Assembly (NCBI GenBank): GCA_038049695.1
Contig: CP142452.1
Location: 96,727,501-96,791,500 of the forward strand
DNA from: Cinnamomum chago
Taxonomy: Eukaryota > Streptophyta > Magnoliopsida > Laurales > Lauraceae
Length of the DNA stretch: 64,000 nt
Reading direction: 5' to 3'
The translations under genes were made by a program, and so were the position numbers. The stretch's first letter is position 1. Every line of letters begins with the position of its first letter. Of the stretch, positions 46,921 through 59,874 are shown piece by piece. The notes under the pieces are model-generated. The model searched no databases. It worked only from the letters and a program-made list of their open reading frames with translations, and was not told the DNA's origin.

Positions 46921-49270
46921 GATGGGTTGAAATGGTGTCCACTCAGTTGACGGTTTGAAAGGGTAGATAGAGGTGCAGTCTCCCACCCTATGGAACGGAT
47001 TGCCATACGGATCATTTGGAGCGGTCAGATCATACACATCTACCCGTCAGAAGGTAGAGTTCAGTTTCCCATTTATGGAATGGAGTTTGTTTGTGAGGAC
47101 AAGCTACATGAATCTAGAGCTAGAGAATAAAATGGAATTGTGGTAGGTACATTTGAGGGATACTCATAGAAAGCATTAATTTAGTGTGGAAGGTACTTGC
47201 AGGGGTGGGTGGGATGTGAGAGTTGGCATTAATTTAGTACAAAACAACGAAAGGGAGACCCCTGAGGCGGACAGGTTCATAATGGGTAGGTTTGATTTTC
47301 AAAGTGACACGTGTAAACTGTAGAGTTCAAACGGAAATAAGTTTTTTTTGTTTTTTGAGGTGGGATCCGAATGAGTGTAGGGCTCTCAAAATTTGATTGA
47401 AAATCTATTAGCTTAATATAGTATAATAGCAAAAAACGAAAGCACTTGAAACTCACTAGTAACCACCAAATGAACCACGCATCTTTTACCCATAAAACCA
47501 ATTACTGGCACTTGGTTTATGAAGAAGGATCACTCTACTTCCCACATACAAAATCCAAAACTTTGACGAGGTGGGATGTGGGATTCGATGTAGATGCCTG
47601 ATGGCCCATCAAAAAGACAGTAACCACTTGGATAGGTTGAAATGGTGTCCATTGCGTTGACGGTTTGAAAGGGCAGATTGAGGTGCAGTCTCCCACCCTG
47701 AGGACCGGATTGCCTTACGGATAATTTGGAGCGGTCTGATCATACACATCTGCCCGTCAGAAGGTGGATTTGAGTTTCCCGTTTATGGAATGGAGTTTGT
47801 TTGGGAGGACAAGCTACACGAATCTAGAGATAGAGAATAAAAAAGAATTGTGGAAGGTACATTTGTGGGATACTCATAGCAGGCATTAATTTAGTGTGGA
47901 AGGTACATGTAGGGGTGGGTGGGATGTGAGACTTGACATTAATTTAGCGCAAAACAATGAAAGGGAGACCCCTGCAGCGGCCATGTTCATAATGGGTAGG
48001 TCCATTTTCAAAGTGACATGTGTAGACTGCAGAGTTCAAACGGATATAAGTTTTTTTGGAGGTGGGATCCCAATGAGTGTATCCATTTTCAAAGTGACAT
48101 GTGTAGACTGCAGAGTTCAAACGAATATAAGTTTTTGGAGGTGGGATCCCGATGAGTGTAGGGCTCTCAAAATTAGATGGAAAACCTATTAGCTTAATAT
48201 AGTATAATAGCAAAGGAGAAAGCACTTGAAATTCACATGTAACCACCAAACGAACCACCCATCTTTTACCCCAGAAAACCAATCACTGGCACTTGGGTTT
48301 ATGAAGAAGGATCACTCTACTTCCCATGTACAAAATCCAAAACTTTGACGAGGTGGGAAGTGGGATTCAATGTAGATGCCAGTTGGCCCACCCAAAAGAC
48401 AATAACCACTTGGATGGGTTGAAATGGTGTCCAGTGAGTTAGACGGTTTGAAAGGGTAGATAGAGGTGCAGTCTCCCACGGTCCCACACACCCTGTGGAC
48501 GGATTGCCTTACGGATCATTTAGAGCAGTTAAAATTAGATTGAAAACCTCTTAGTTTAATATAATTTAATAGCAAAGAAGAAAGCACTTGAAACTTACAG
48601 GTAACTTCCAAATGAACCACCCATCTTTTACCCCATAAAACCAATTACTGGCACTTGGTTTATGAAGAAGGATCACTCTACTTCGCATATGTAAAATCCA
48701 AAACTTTGACGAGGTGGGAAGTGGGATTCAATGTAGATGCCAGTTGGCCCACCCCAAAGACAATAATCACTTGGATGGTTGAAATTGTGTCCACTGAGTT
48801 GACGGTTTGAAAGGTTAGATAGAGGTGTTGTCTACCATGGTCCCATCCACCCTGTGGACCAGATTGCCTTATGAATCATTTGGAGCGGTCAAAATTAGAT
48901 TGAAAACCTCTTAGCTTAATATAGTATAATAGCAAAGAAAAAAGCACTTGAAACTCACAGGTAACCACCAAATGAACCACCTATCTTTTACCCCATAAAA
49001 CCTATTACTGACACTTGGTTTATGAAAAAGGATCACGCTACTTCCCATATACAAAATCCAAAACTTTGACGAGGTGGGAAGTGGGATTCAATGTTGATGC
49101 CTGATGGCTCACCCAAAAGACAATAACCACTTGGATGGGTTGAAATGGTGTCCACTCAGTTGACGGTTTGAAAGGGTAGATAGAGGTGCAGTCTCCCACC
49201 CTGTGGAACGGATTGTCATACAGATCATTTGGAGCGGTCTGATTATACACATCTACCCATCAGAAGGTGG
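46918..49270. repeat. Tandem array of 360-780 bp units
   Basis: Units start with gatgggttgaaatggtgtcc-like sequence at about 46921, 47631, 48413, 48774 and 49134 (last one partial). Spacings are about 710, 782, 361 and 360. The 782 unit holds an internal duplication of about 70 bases (agactgcagagttcaaacg). The two short units lack the middle part of the long ones. No coding potential is supported. Confidence 0.8.
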
Positions 49271-49274
49271 AGTT

Positions 49275-49460
49275 TAGGGATGTCAAATGGGCTGGGCCAG
49301 GCCAAACAGTCAATGGGTCATGGTGGGCCGAGGAGCCTGGGCCCATTTGGCCCAGGCCCGCCAGGCCCCTGGCACGTGGGCTAGTGCCTCCATGCCCACC
49401 CGCTAGCCCGGCCCGCCAGGCCAGCCCAAGGCCCTTTTTTTTTTTTTTTTTTTAAAGTCA
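49275..49460. mobile_element. Possible truncated hAT-like element end
   Basis: Starts tagggatgtcaaatgggc, like the hAT-like end at 31195, followed by GC-rich ggcccgcc repeats and a T run. No matching right end was found, so it may be truncated by the CACTA-like sequence that follows. Confidence 0.35.
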
Positions 49461-50000
49461 CTACAACAACTTGCACTTTTAGCCACGTTTTTTTGCTACG
49501 CTTTTACAAAACGTCGGTAAAGGGTAATTTTCACCGACGTTTTAATAAAAAACGTCGGTAAAGTTTAATTTTAAAATGTCGGCAAAGTTTAACCTTGTAA
49601 TTAAAATCAGAGACCTTTACTGACGTTTTATTGGTCTTACCGACGCTTTTTTTTGTCGGTGAAAGTATTTTATTTTTTATTTATTTTTATTTTTATTTTG
49701 CCGACGAATAAAAACCGTCGGCAAAGTTAAATTTGATTATACCGTGTAAAATAAATTTTCAATTGAACTTTTAGCGACGTTTATGTGAAACGTCGGCAAA
49801 GTTGAATTTTATTTTTAAGAAAATTAAAAATTTTGGAACTTTAACGACGAATGTTTTTATTACCGACGAAAATTTGCGTTGGTAAAGTTGATTTTTATGT
49901 TTAAGGAAATTAAAAATGATGGAGATTTAACGACAAATTTTTTGTTTACCGACGAAAATTAGCGTCGGGAAAAGTATTACCGACGTTTTGTCATAAATGC
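49458..50000 (+). mobile_element. CACTA-like transposon end with subterminal repeats
   Basis: Begins cactacaacaa and then carries many copies of aaacgtcggtaaag and its inverse accgacgttt over about 540 bases. A CACTA terminus followed by short inverted and direct subterminal repeats is the typical CACTA (En/Spm) end structure. The partner end is uncertain; a weakly similar end lies at about 56870-57006. Confidence 0.55.
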
Positions 50001-50062
50001 CAGTAAAGGTTTATTTACTTTTTCCTTCTTTTTCCCTCCCGCCACCGCTCCCGCTCTATAAG

Positions 50063-50151
<89 letters not shown>

Positions 50152-53100
50152 CTGTCTTTGTCTCTATCGATCTGCTCTCTCTCGATCGGCTCTCTGTTTC
50201 TCTCAATCGGCTCTCTGTCTCTCTCGATCTTCTCTTCTCTCTCTCTCGATTGGCGCTCTCCTCTCTGTCTCTCTCGAGCTGCTCTCTCTCTCTCTCGATC
50301 GGCGCTCTCTCTCTGTCTCTCTCGATCTGCTCTTTTCTCTCTCTCTGTCTCTCTCGATCTGCTCCTCTCTCTCTCTGCTCTTTCCCTCATCTCCCTCACC
50401 ATCTCCATCTCCATTCCCTCATCGGCATCATCTCCATCACCACTCACGCAGACCTCACCCTCTCCATCAACCCATTTCTGTCGATCTCCAAAAACCCATC
50501 TCTGTTATCAGGCGCATACCTATCCCACTGAAGAAAACTGGTGCCCCCTTCTCCGGTCGTCTTCTCCAAAGCCAACACGAGTTTGACCCCTTCTCCGGTC
50601 GTCTTCTCCAAAGCGACCCCTTTTCCGGTCATTTCTCCAAAGCCAGCACGAGTTTGCTACCTCTACATCTCTCCCCTCTCTGCAGGTATACTCTCTTTCT
50701 CATCTCTTCTCTCTTCTTTTCATTTATTTACTGAAATCTAAATTATTTGCTTCCTTTTGTTTTGCAAAAATATGGATGTGTTACAGTTTTATGATGTGGT
50801 CCAGTTATAATGAGATGAAATGAATTGAATGGTCTTTTCATTGTTCAGCTTTTGTGTTGGATTGGATTTTCTTTTTCTGCATTTGGGTTTTGCATAAGAT
50901 GAGGACTAGGAAGGACTCGTACATATGGTTTTTGAATTGGATTTTGTTTATCTACCTGGGGTTTGCAGAGTTTCTGTCATCGAGACAAAATCTTCATTAG
51001 TTTTGTGGATTTTCTTGGGTGATCAAGATCCCATTTTTTGTTGCTTTCTTTTTTCAATCCATTATGATTTGTCTTTCTGTTTTTTCTGGTTTTTTTTTTT
51101 TTCTAGGAGATCAAGCTCTCATTTTTGTGGGTTTTGTTGGTTTTCTTCCTTCAATCCGGTAGAGTTTGATTTCTTTCTTTCTTTTATCTTTCCTTTGGTT
51201 TATTGGGATCTGTTATTGGTTTCTGAGTCAATCAAGATCTTCTTCTTTTTTTGTTTATTAATCCATTAGAGTATGATTTCTTGCAATTTTTGCTTTGATT
51301 CTTGGTGCTTTTTTTTTCCCTTCTGAATCACTCAAGATCCTAATTACTGGTTTTTTCCCTCTTCTTTTAAGAGCTTGCTTTCTGTACTATATCCGTTTTA
51401 GATAGTAGTAACGGGGTTTTCATTTTAATGAGAACGAATCTATCCAGGATTTTCAGTTACAAATGAGGTTTTGAGATTTTTAATATCCAGAATTTCTAGT
51501 GTGTGTGTGTGTGTGTGTGTGGTTAATGGAAAATGGAAGGCAATGGGGGAGGCTACTTTTTCTATAATATATACTCCTGGCATGTGGGTAATATTATTTT
51601 TAAAAAAAGTACATGATATTGGAGAGAGAAAGAGGAATCATTCATTGGTGGGGAAGTTTCTTTCCATGGTTAATGTATCGGGGTTCAATCCCCATGTGCG
51701 TCTATCACAAATGAAAAACTTGTCTTCTAATCTTGTCTCCACTCTTTTGTAAATATTCTTAAAGAGTGTTTGGCCAAAAAAATAAATAAAAAAACAAAAA
51801 ACTTTTTGAAGACTAAAATGTTTAATCAATTAATATACTCTCTCTCTCTCTCTCTCTCTTAATCAATCAGGGATCAATTTCTGATTTTGTAGCTTTCATG
51901 GTTAAGAGATGAAAAAAAAGAACATGTTTTCCGCTCTTATATTGCATATGACCCAATAGAGTTGTTTTGGCCGTCTAATTATTTCTGTTTGTGAAATAAA
52001 CAATCAAAATGTAAATGAAGGTACTGCATGTGAATAATACACATGCAGTACCAATGGATTGGGTTTCATTGGAGATAAGACAACCACTTGTTAGAATTTT
52101 ATCTATCCCTTTGTGGGTCCTATGGTGAATGAATGAACTACAATACTACATCTTCATAATACTCCTATAAAAGGGAAAATTAAATCACAACCTTCCAGCT
52201 AACAAATATTAATCTCCAAACTCTCAAACCCTCGGTCCCGTAATGGAGGGATGGTTAGATTATATTCCAATGAACAATTGTGAACTTTCATGGACAGTGG
52301 CTGTGAAAATTATACAGGGCGAAATGGTCATACACGTCCAATTGATGGGTCATTGTCAGTAACCATTCACTTCCTAAGAGATCAAAACCAATGATTCCAT
52401 TTCTGGGTCACCACCCAAATGAACAATCCACACAAAAAACAACACCCCACATTACAGGCGTCCGTTTTAATGCAGAAAAAAAACTGATACCTTAACTGCA
52501 TTGCATTTCTGGGCAATGCTCGCTCCTAATCAAAGGTACTAGCTTTCGGAAATTTTTGAACAGATAACAAGTAATCAAATCAAAGGCAACCAATTTGAAA
52601 ACCAAAACCAAAAAAACCAAAAGCAAATCCCCAAATCATGAAAGAAAAAAATGCACATAAACTCAGAGAGACAGAGAGAGAACCTGGAAGAAGAAGCAAA
52701 GAGCTGCTGCCTGCTGCAGCTGCTTTTTAGGGCTTCGGAAGAGCAAAGAAGAATGGCAGAGAGCATGCAGATATGTATATCTTGGAGGATTTTAGGGTTT
52801 TCTGGTGGCCATACTGGGCCGAGCCAAGACGAAGCCCAGGTCCAAGGGTAGAAGGGACATATTGGCTCAGGTTGGGCTGACAGGTGAACAGGCAAGAAGG
52901 GGCCCAACACCGACCTGACCTATTCATTAATTGCGAGCATGCAGATATTCTTTTGGACTCTGGTTGGAGCCTTTTAAGGGTAGCGGTGTCATGGACCCTA
53001 GGATTAATTTGCTAGGAAGGATGGCAATGTATCTGGCTAATTAACGGGAGACCAGCTGCATCAATTTGGGTGGAAATGGGTTTATAAATTTTGAATCAAG

Positions 53101-54320
53101 TCGGATCAAATTAATTAGATCGGTTTGTGTGACCATCCTCTTCAATTCATCTTTCTCCCTCCAATTCTGTCATTGTTGGAGTGCTGGATCATCTAACCAT
53201 TGTGCCATGTGTTCCATCAATGTGGGACCCACAGACTTATGATTAATAGCTAGACGACTGTCAATAATGTGCATGTCAATTTAGGAGAGGCTTGTGAGTG
53301 TTGAAGACTTATGATTAATAGCTAGATGACTGTCAATAATGTGCATGTCATTTTTAGATTCCCTACTACCACTCCCAAACAAGGAAAACATGACTGAGTT
53401 CTTAACTCATGGATGGGTCTTTTTTTGCTTTCCCCTTTGTGTTTTTTTTTTCTTTTATTTTTTTAATATAATCGCTATCCAAAGTGGGGGAAATGATTGA
53501 GTCCACAAACCCAATTTGAAAGGCCGATTCAAAGGCATCTTACAGTGACTGCATTTGGTACAGCACCTAAAGATAGATGTTTATGATTGGGATTTTACTA
53601 TATGATAGAGAAAGAATGGGCTATTTGTGAATTAACTATTCATGATATATAAGTATTCATACTAGCTTTGTTTCGTATTTTCGAAATGTACCTCAGCCAA
53701 GTAATTGTTTCAAATTCAGCAAATTGTTTAGTATGTTTCTTTAAACTTTACTTGTTACATGCTCATGCCTAAATTGATTTCATGTCAAACCGTCGTGTTT
53801 GATGCTTGTCTATTTTGGTGCCTGGTGCAGGTGACGTTGCCTTTGAGGACGAGCGTCAAGAGGAGGCTGTTGAGCCACCCCCAGCTCGTGAGTGGCAGCC
53901 CAACAACGTCAACTAGACATTGGGCGAGATCTTGAAATTCGCTTCACTATGTCTAGGGTTCTTTAATCTTTTGGGAATTTTATTGGCATTTGTTGGCCTC
54001 TTATTTGGGATGTAACAAACTTAATTTACTTTTGTGTCAACTTTATAACTTGAATCATGATGGGAATGTTTTGTTATAATTCTTTTTTTCTGGTATTTAG
54101 TTTCGCTGCTATTTTACTCATGCACTTGAGTATTTCCAACTCATGTTTTGTCGTGATGTGATTTGCTACACGCTTCCGCGAACTTGATTGTGTGAGTTAG
54201 TCCATGTGTCTCGGGATCCTCACCGAGGGAACCTGTGAAAAATTAAATTCCAATTAAATTCTCAAATGTATCGACGACGCACGTCACAGGCCCGGTTCCC
54301 CCCTCGGTCCGGGGTTGCGA
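50001..54320. other. Long CT tract and unassigned transposon-like DNA
   Basis: A CT microsatellite of about 80 bases (50066-50146) runs into a further CT-rich stretch to about 50390; the serine/leucine-rich and Arg/Glu-rich frames over it are translation of the repeat. A GT run lies at 51499-51521. Near 53831 an acceptor-like cag is followed by a short frame ending PPPAREWQPNNVN and stop (53916), unrecognised. The GC-rich block ending gggttgcgaca at 54320 may be an LTR edge. No full gene is seen. Confidence 0.35.
53831..54320. mobile_element. Possible retrotransposon remnant
   Basis: A short open 3' exon-like piece with a Pro/Glu-rich end, a 400-base tail, and the terminal block cggtccggggttgcgaca. 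The reverse complement begins TGTCGCAACCCCGG, like the start of some plant Ty3/gypsy LTRs. No primer-binding site, second LTR or pol frame is visible. Confidence 0.25.
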
Positions 54321-55547
54321 CATGGACAATCATGAAAACAACCCTTGAACATCCCAAAAAACACCACAGACTCTTCTGTATTTAGGATTCTGTGCCAATT
54401 TTGCAGTTTTTCCACAGTACTGCATTTTGTAGATGTTGATGAGTACGTCTCATATATACAAGTTCTTGCTCCTCTCTACTTCACAGCTACTATCAAATTA
54501 GAAAAATCCCTTTATACAAACACTTCAACTAAAACTCAAATATTGTTGAGAAGTCAAGAAACACATCCGAGATGCTCATAGAATCTCAGAAAGTCCTTCA
54601 CTTCCAAGGACACTAAAGACCATTGTCAAGCGAGTGAGAGTTGACCAATTGACAACTTTAGCCGGAAAACAGCATCTTCTTTTAAAAATCACAAGAATCA
54701 ACCTCACAACTGTCTGAACTGCTCACTACTGAATTCTAAGCACTCGTTTGCAAATCCCACTTCGATAAACGTGAGTCAGATTGGAAGGCATCTCACAGGA
54801 ACTTTCGCCTGGTTTATATGTTAATGACTAAACTAATGTACTTATTTCTTAACAATACAAAACATATCTTGAAACTGTAAGTAAACTAAAGGTTTGAGAA
54901 TCCCCTCTGTTGGAACATACAAGAATATTACATATATCTATGCTTTAGAAATTCTAAACTAAGGTCTGCTTCAGAAATTCAATGCCTAACTTCTTATTTT
55001 CTCTTGCCAATAAAAAAAAAATCTTATTTTTGTTCACAGGGGAATATTAGGAATAAACAATTTCTCCTCTAAAAAGTCTGCAAAATAGGCAGTATGGGAT
55101 TTTATATCCCCACCCACCAAAAGCCCCACACAACTTCTTTGTGGAATTCCCATAGTAGAGAATTTCTCAGTGTAACACATCCATCATGCTAGTGAATACC
55201 CATGCACATTCAAAGTCGCCTAAATTAGGGTTTTCAAACTGAAATGGGCTCCCAGAGATTTCTTCAAGGGTGGCAAGCTTATAATAAATTTGACAGAGCA
55301 AGGCAATCAATCAATTACATATACCGAAATCTTATTTTGCATGACACAAGGAGTAAATGAGGAATTGATTCAATTACACAAAAACAGGCATACATAACCA
55401 TCAAATTAACATATTGTAATGAACAACACATTGGAACCTACCAATTCAAATCTGAATTACTCGAATACATAACCACACTAAATGATGAGCAGAAACACCA
55501 GAATTTCTAGCATAAAGCAGCACTAATGAGCATGCTCTGTTAGAGGG

Positions 55548-55548
<1 letters not shown>
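54321..55548. other. Non-coding stretch, nothing recognised
   Basis: AT-rich DNA without splice-supported frames or repeat structure that I can name. Confidence 0.35.
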
Positions 55549-55586
<38 letters not shown>

Positions 55587-55731
55587 TGCTCCTATGAGAG
55601 CATCTCTCACCTTACTATGAGAGATAAGGTGGGGTCCCTCACATCCATGTCAATAACTTAAATGTGAGGGCCCCCACTCTTAACTCTTATCTCTCATAAT
55701 AAAGTGAGAGATACTCTCATAGGAGCATCTC

Positions 55732-55771
<40 letters not shown>

Positions 55772-55772
55772 A
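55549..55772. mobile_element. Palindromic MITE embedded in a TA repeat
   Basis: Bases 55581-55733 form two inverted arms of about 75 bases. The left begins gagagatgctcctatgagag; the right is its near complement, ending ctctcataggagcatctccc. (TA)n lies on both sides. Each end can also fold into a small hairpin of its own. Insertion into TA with long inverted arms fits a Stowaway/Tc1-mariner-type MITE. Confidence 0.65.
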
Positions 55773-57045
55773 AATAAAAAGGAACATGAAGAACAACTAT
55801 AGAACTCCCTATCAATTACCATTAATCTACACTAAGTGCATCTAGTTCATTCCCAAAACTGGAAACATCATAAACCTTGAACTGAAACTCAATTGGGTTT
55901 CTCTAAGTCATATTTTTTTAGAGCAAGAAATAGACGGAGAAGAAGAATACAAAAATAAAAATCATGGAAAATTAAATGCAATCATGCTAAAATCATGCAA
56001 ACCAAATCGATCATTGAGTACCTCATTCTCCACAGCTTGGGAGGCTAGAGCTCGCCACATCACCACCTCAATATCCAAACTTCGAAGCTAAAACCCTAAC
56101 TTCTCAGTAGATTTCTTCCAAGGATCAATTTCGAAGCTAAAACCCTAATTTCTCGCCCTTTCTCTCCTCAAATCGTTTGAAAATGCTGAAGCAAATGCTG
56201 CAGACACACAACTTCTAAGCAAATCACTGTTTCTCTGTACCAAATCATGAAAAAAAAAAAGAGAAAGAAGGTATCAAAACAACACCAAAATCCGACAGAA
56301 CCGAAAATCTAGAATTCCTGTGGCGGACTCGATTGAAAGAACATGCACAAAGAGAAATAGCTGAGATGATTCGAATCTGATCGTTTGGATCTTTGATGAG
56401 CTTCTTCTTGTGGAAAGACATGATCAAATTGGGAGCTCCTGGTGCAATTTCGCAGCCTCTCATATCAAATGGAGAGATCAAGCATTCGAGAAGCTTGGAG
56501 GATTTTTGTAGAGAGAGATTAAGGTTTGGAGTGTGAAAGGTGCACAGAGAGATCAACGGATTTTTGAAGAAGAAGAAGAGAAATGTTGTAGCATCAAATC
56601 TCAGCTCCTTGTGCGATTTTTCAACGGATTTTTGAAGAAACAACAGATCGAAGAAGCAACGAAGCTTGAGAGGTTTTTAGGGTTTTTGAAGAAGCAGCAG
56701 ATCTCAGCTCCTGGTGCGTCTTAGTTGAAGAAGCAACGGATCTTGAGAGGTTTTTAGGGTTTTTGGGATTCAAATGTGTGGGGAGTTTAGAGACATAAAA
56801 AGTGGGGACCGCCTTTCAAATAAGTGGGGACATAAAAAAGGAGCGAAAATTTGAACCTTTTAACAACGGAAAATATCATCAGCCGCTGATACTTTTTCCA
56901 AGTTTGTAACAGATTATAATATAAGTCGTTAATAAGCATATTTAGCGGCTGAAAAATTAAAACAACGACTATTTAAGTGTCACTAAAAGTGACTTTTCTT
57001 GTTGTGTAAAACTTTTGTCTATTATGCCCTCCTGAGTTGCATTAA
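55773..57045. other. Non-coding stretch with a second CACTA-like end
   Basis: Repeated gaagaagca and aaaaccctaa motifs at 56070-56770 look like an old leader region on the minus strand, but no gene follows. At about 56870-57006 subterminal agcggctga motifs precede ttttcttgttgtg, a diverged CACTA-type right end. Confidence 0.35.
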
Positions 57046-59548
57046 CACTACAAGAAAAGTTACAATTAACGGCGGTTTATGTATCTGTCACTACATCTAA
57101 GTATCAGTATACATACAGCGGCCGAAATTGTATTTTGCTGCTATAAACGTATTCATACATACTTATAGCAGCGGAAAATATATTATGCCACTATAAACAC
57201 TTTCGTATAGCAGCGGAAAATATATTATGCCATTATAAACACTTGCGTATAGCAGCGGAAAATATATTACGCCACTATAAAAACTTATGTATAACAACGG
57301 AACACATATTATGTCACCACATCTACATCTAAGTTTGTGAAATACATAATACATATTAACGTATAGCAGCGGAAAGTATGGTCCGTCACTACATCTAAGT
57401 ATATAAAATTACATAATACTATGTGAATAGATATTAATGTATAGCAGTGGAAAGTATGGTCCGTCACTATATCTAAGTATATAAAATTACATAATACTAA
57501 TACATATAGTAGTAGAAAATGTATTATGCCACTAATAAGGTATAGGAAATACATAATACATATAGCAGCAGAAAATGTATTATGCCACTATACATAATAC
57601 ATATAGCAGCAAAAAATTTATTATGCCACTATATAGACATATAGCATAATACATATAGCAGCAGGAAATTTATTATGCTACTATACATAAGCATAAAAAT
57701 TTATTATGCTGCTATACATAATACATATAGCAATAAATATATGCTGCTATACATAATATATATAGCAATAAATATAGCAGCAGAAAATTTATTATGCCAC
57801 TATAGCTAATTCATATAGCAGCAAAAAAATTATTATGCCGCTATACATATATATCACTATAAAGTATAAACAGCAGAAAACGTATTAAAATGTATTATTT
57901 CACTATAAATGTCAAATAAATATACATGCTACCTAATACATATACAACGTATAGCAGCGGAATACTTTCCATGGTCCCACTTGCTGCAGCAGCTGACCCA
58001 CCTGCACCCAGCCCCACATCTGCTTCTGCTGTGTTTGCCCCAGCTCTCTTTGCCTCCTTCTCTGCCGCCCTTCTCTTTGGATTCTTTTTCTGCTGAGCTC
58101 CTCTCCATTTTCCTTCATGGGTTCTCTTCTTTCTTGATTTTCTCTAGTTGGGGTGTCTTTCTTTTCTCTTTCTTTTTTTTTTTTTTTTGTAATTTCTATT
58201 TGTTGGGGTTGATGTTTCTGGTCTTATTATACTTGGGTTTTGGTTATTTTTGATGGGTTAGAGAGAGGGAGAGGGGGTCTTATTATACTCATTGCAGTTT
58301 TCAAAGCACATTTCTAGTCTAAAAGTATATTGACTAGCAACTTTTGTTTCTCTAATATAATGTTCACATTGTTCAGCAATGTCTTGCTGCGGTTTCCTCA
58401 CACCAATGAGAATTGAGAAGTTCTAAAAGTGCCTCAATTTCGCCACATTCAACCATCGCCTCTGCACTGGTTGCATCATCTCTTTCCGACACAAGAATTG
58501 TTCCCATTTAGTTGTTCCTTTTGGAAGGCGGAGACAAACTTACATTTGACAAGTTGCACAAGTTAAGGATCAATCAGAAAAATATCCATTAGTCTCGATG
58601 GACTCATGGTTGAGTGATGTCAGTAACTTAGTTAAACACACACATGTCTAGGTATCGATTCTTGGGTCCTCTAAGTTAGAAGTATTTCACCCGACCAAAT
58701 AGCCTGATATAGGGATAAAAAAGTGTAGTAGTAGTAATAATAATAATAGTAGGAAGAAGGCATCAATGACATTCAAATGAGGATGATGCCAATTAAATCA
58801 AAGCTTAAAAACTGGGAACCCACCCCACCTCATAAGTGAAGGCTGGTCACCAAACTGGCGTCAAGATCTAAATGGAGTAGGAGGTCAGTTCTGTCAATAG
58901 AGATTTAAATCTAGGCTTGTAAAAGGTAGGGGCTGGAGAGCTGCACGTGTAGGTGAGTGATGTCATGCATACAAGGGATGCCTTAAGATGGAGCTTTCTA
59001 GTTTATTTACTTTACTGAGGAATGAGGATGGCTGCTTCTGGATGCTGAGTGAGGTTTGTGAGATCTTGAAATTGTCCCTTGATGATTGAATCTTTGATGG
59101 ATGATTAGTAGTTTATTATGTGGTTTTAGTTGTCCTCAATCAGATTTCTACTTGGTGAAGGTTTTTGTAGATCCAGTAACTGAGTGGATGAAAGAAAGCA
59201 TCTTTTTGTATATTACCATACTCTAGCAAGAATTTGGTGTTTGTCTGAGAAAACCAAAGATTGCAGTTGTTGTCTTCAGCTTTGATTTTTGGTGTGAAAA
59301 GAGTCTTGTATGTTCATGCCTAAATGGTCTTAAAAACTAAAGAGCTGGCTTAAACCGGTTCAATTCATGATGCAAAATGACATAAATAGTAAAATCTTTT
59401 AAAATGTTGACAATGATGACTGATTTTTTAAGTTTTGACCTCGAATGTTTTTTTAACATCTCGGAGGATGTTGCAGTTTGGGATGGACAATTGGAGCATC
59501 TAAGGCAAACAGTTCCGGTCAAATCCAATACATGTGGACAGTCATGCC

Positions 59549-59591
<43 letters not shown>

Positions 59592-59874
59592 AATGCTTCT
59601 GCTACCTTTTTAGTGTCTCATAAATAAGTTTTGTTTGGAAAATGTATAGATCTTGTGTTGTTATGCTTGGAATATGAAATCTCTCTTCTTTTAATGGGAA
59701 ATTAGGGAAAGGGATCCTGAGTTTTTAGCATTGGCTGCAAATACAATCAGCGTGGCACCATCTTGCGACAAAAGTGACGGCAGACACTTTTCCGCCTCAA
59801 AAGGGATTAGTGGCGGTTTTCATACATATACCAGCAGTTTTTATCCGCTACTAAATGTAATTTTTCTTGTAGTG
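57046..59874. mobile_element. CACTA-like non-autonomous element, 2.8 kb
   Basis: The left end cactacaagaaaagttaca and right end tgtaatttttcttgtagtg are inverted, with the first 13 bases perfect and most of the first 30 matching. Bases 57150-57960 hold repeated tatagcagcggaaaat and ttatgccactat motifs, a subterminal repeat array. The flanking triplets (taa, gat) do not match, so the ends may come from two elements. No transposase is seen. A GA run lies at 59556-59591. Bases 57960-58130 contain a leader-like pyrimidine-rich stretch. Confidence 0.65.

Noticed and set aside
49997..50734. Long serine/leucine-rich frame and Arg/Glu-rich antisense frames
   Set aside because: They are translations of a CT/GA microsatellite and CT-rich DNA, open in several frames at once.
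51650..51700. tRNA-like B-box (ggggttcaatcccca)
   Set aside because: No matching A box or cloverleaf at the right distance; possible SINE scrap only.
54160..54320. Possible complete LTR
   Set aside because: Only one edge is suggestive; no second LTR or primer-binding site.
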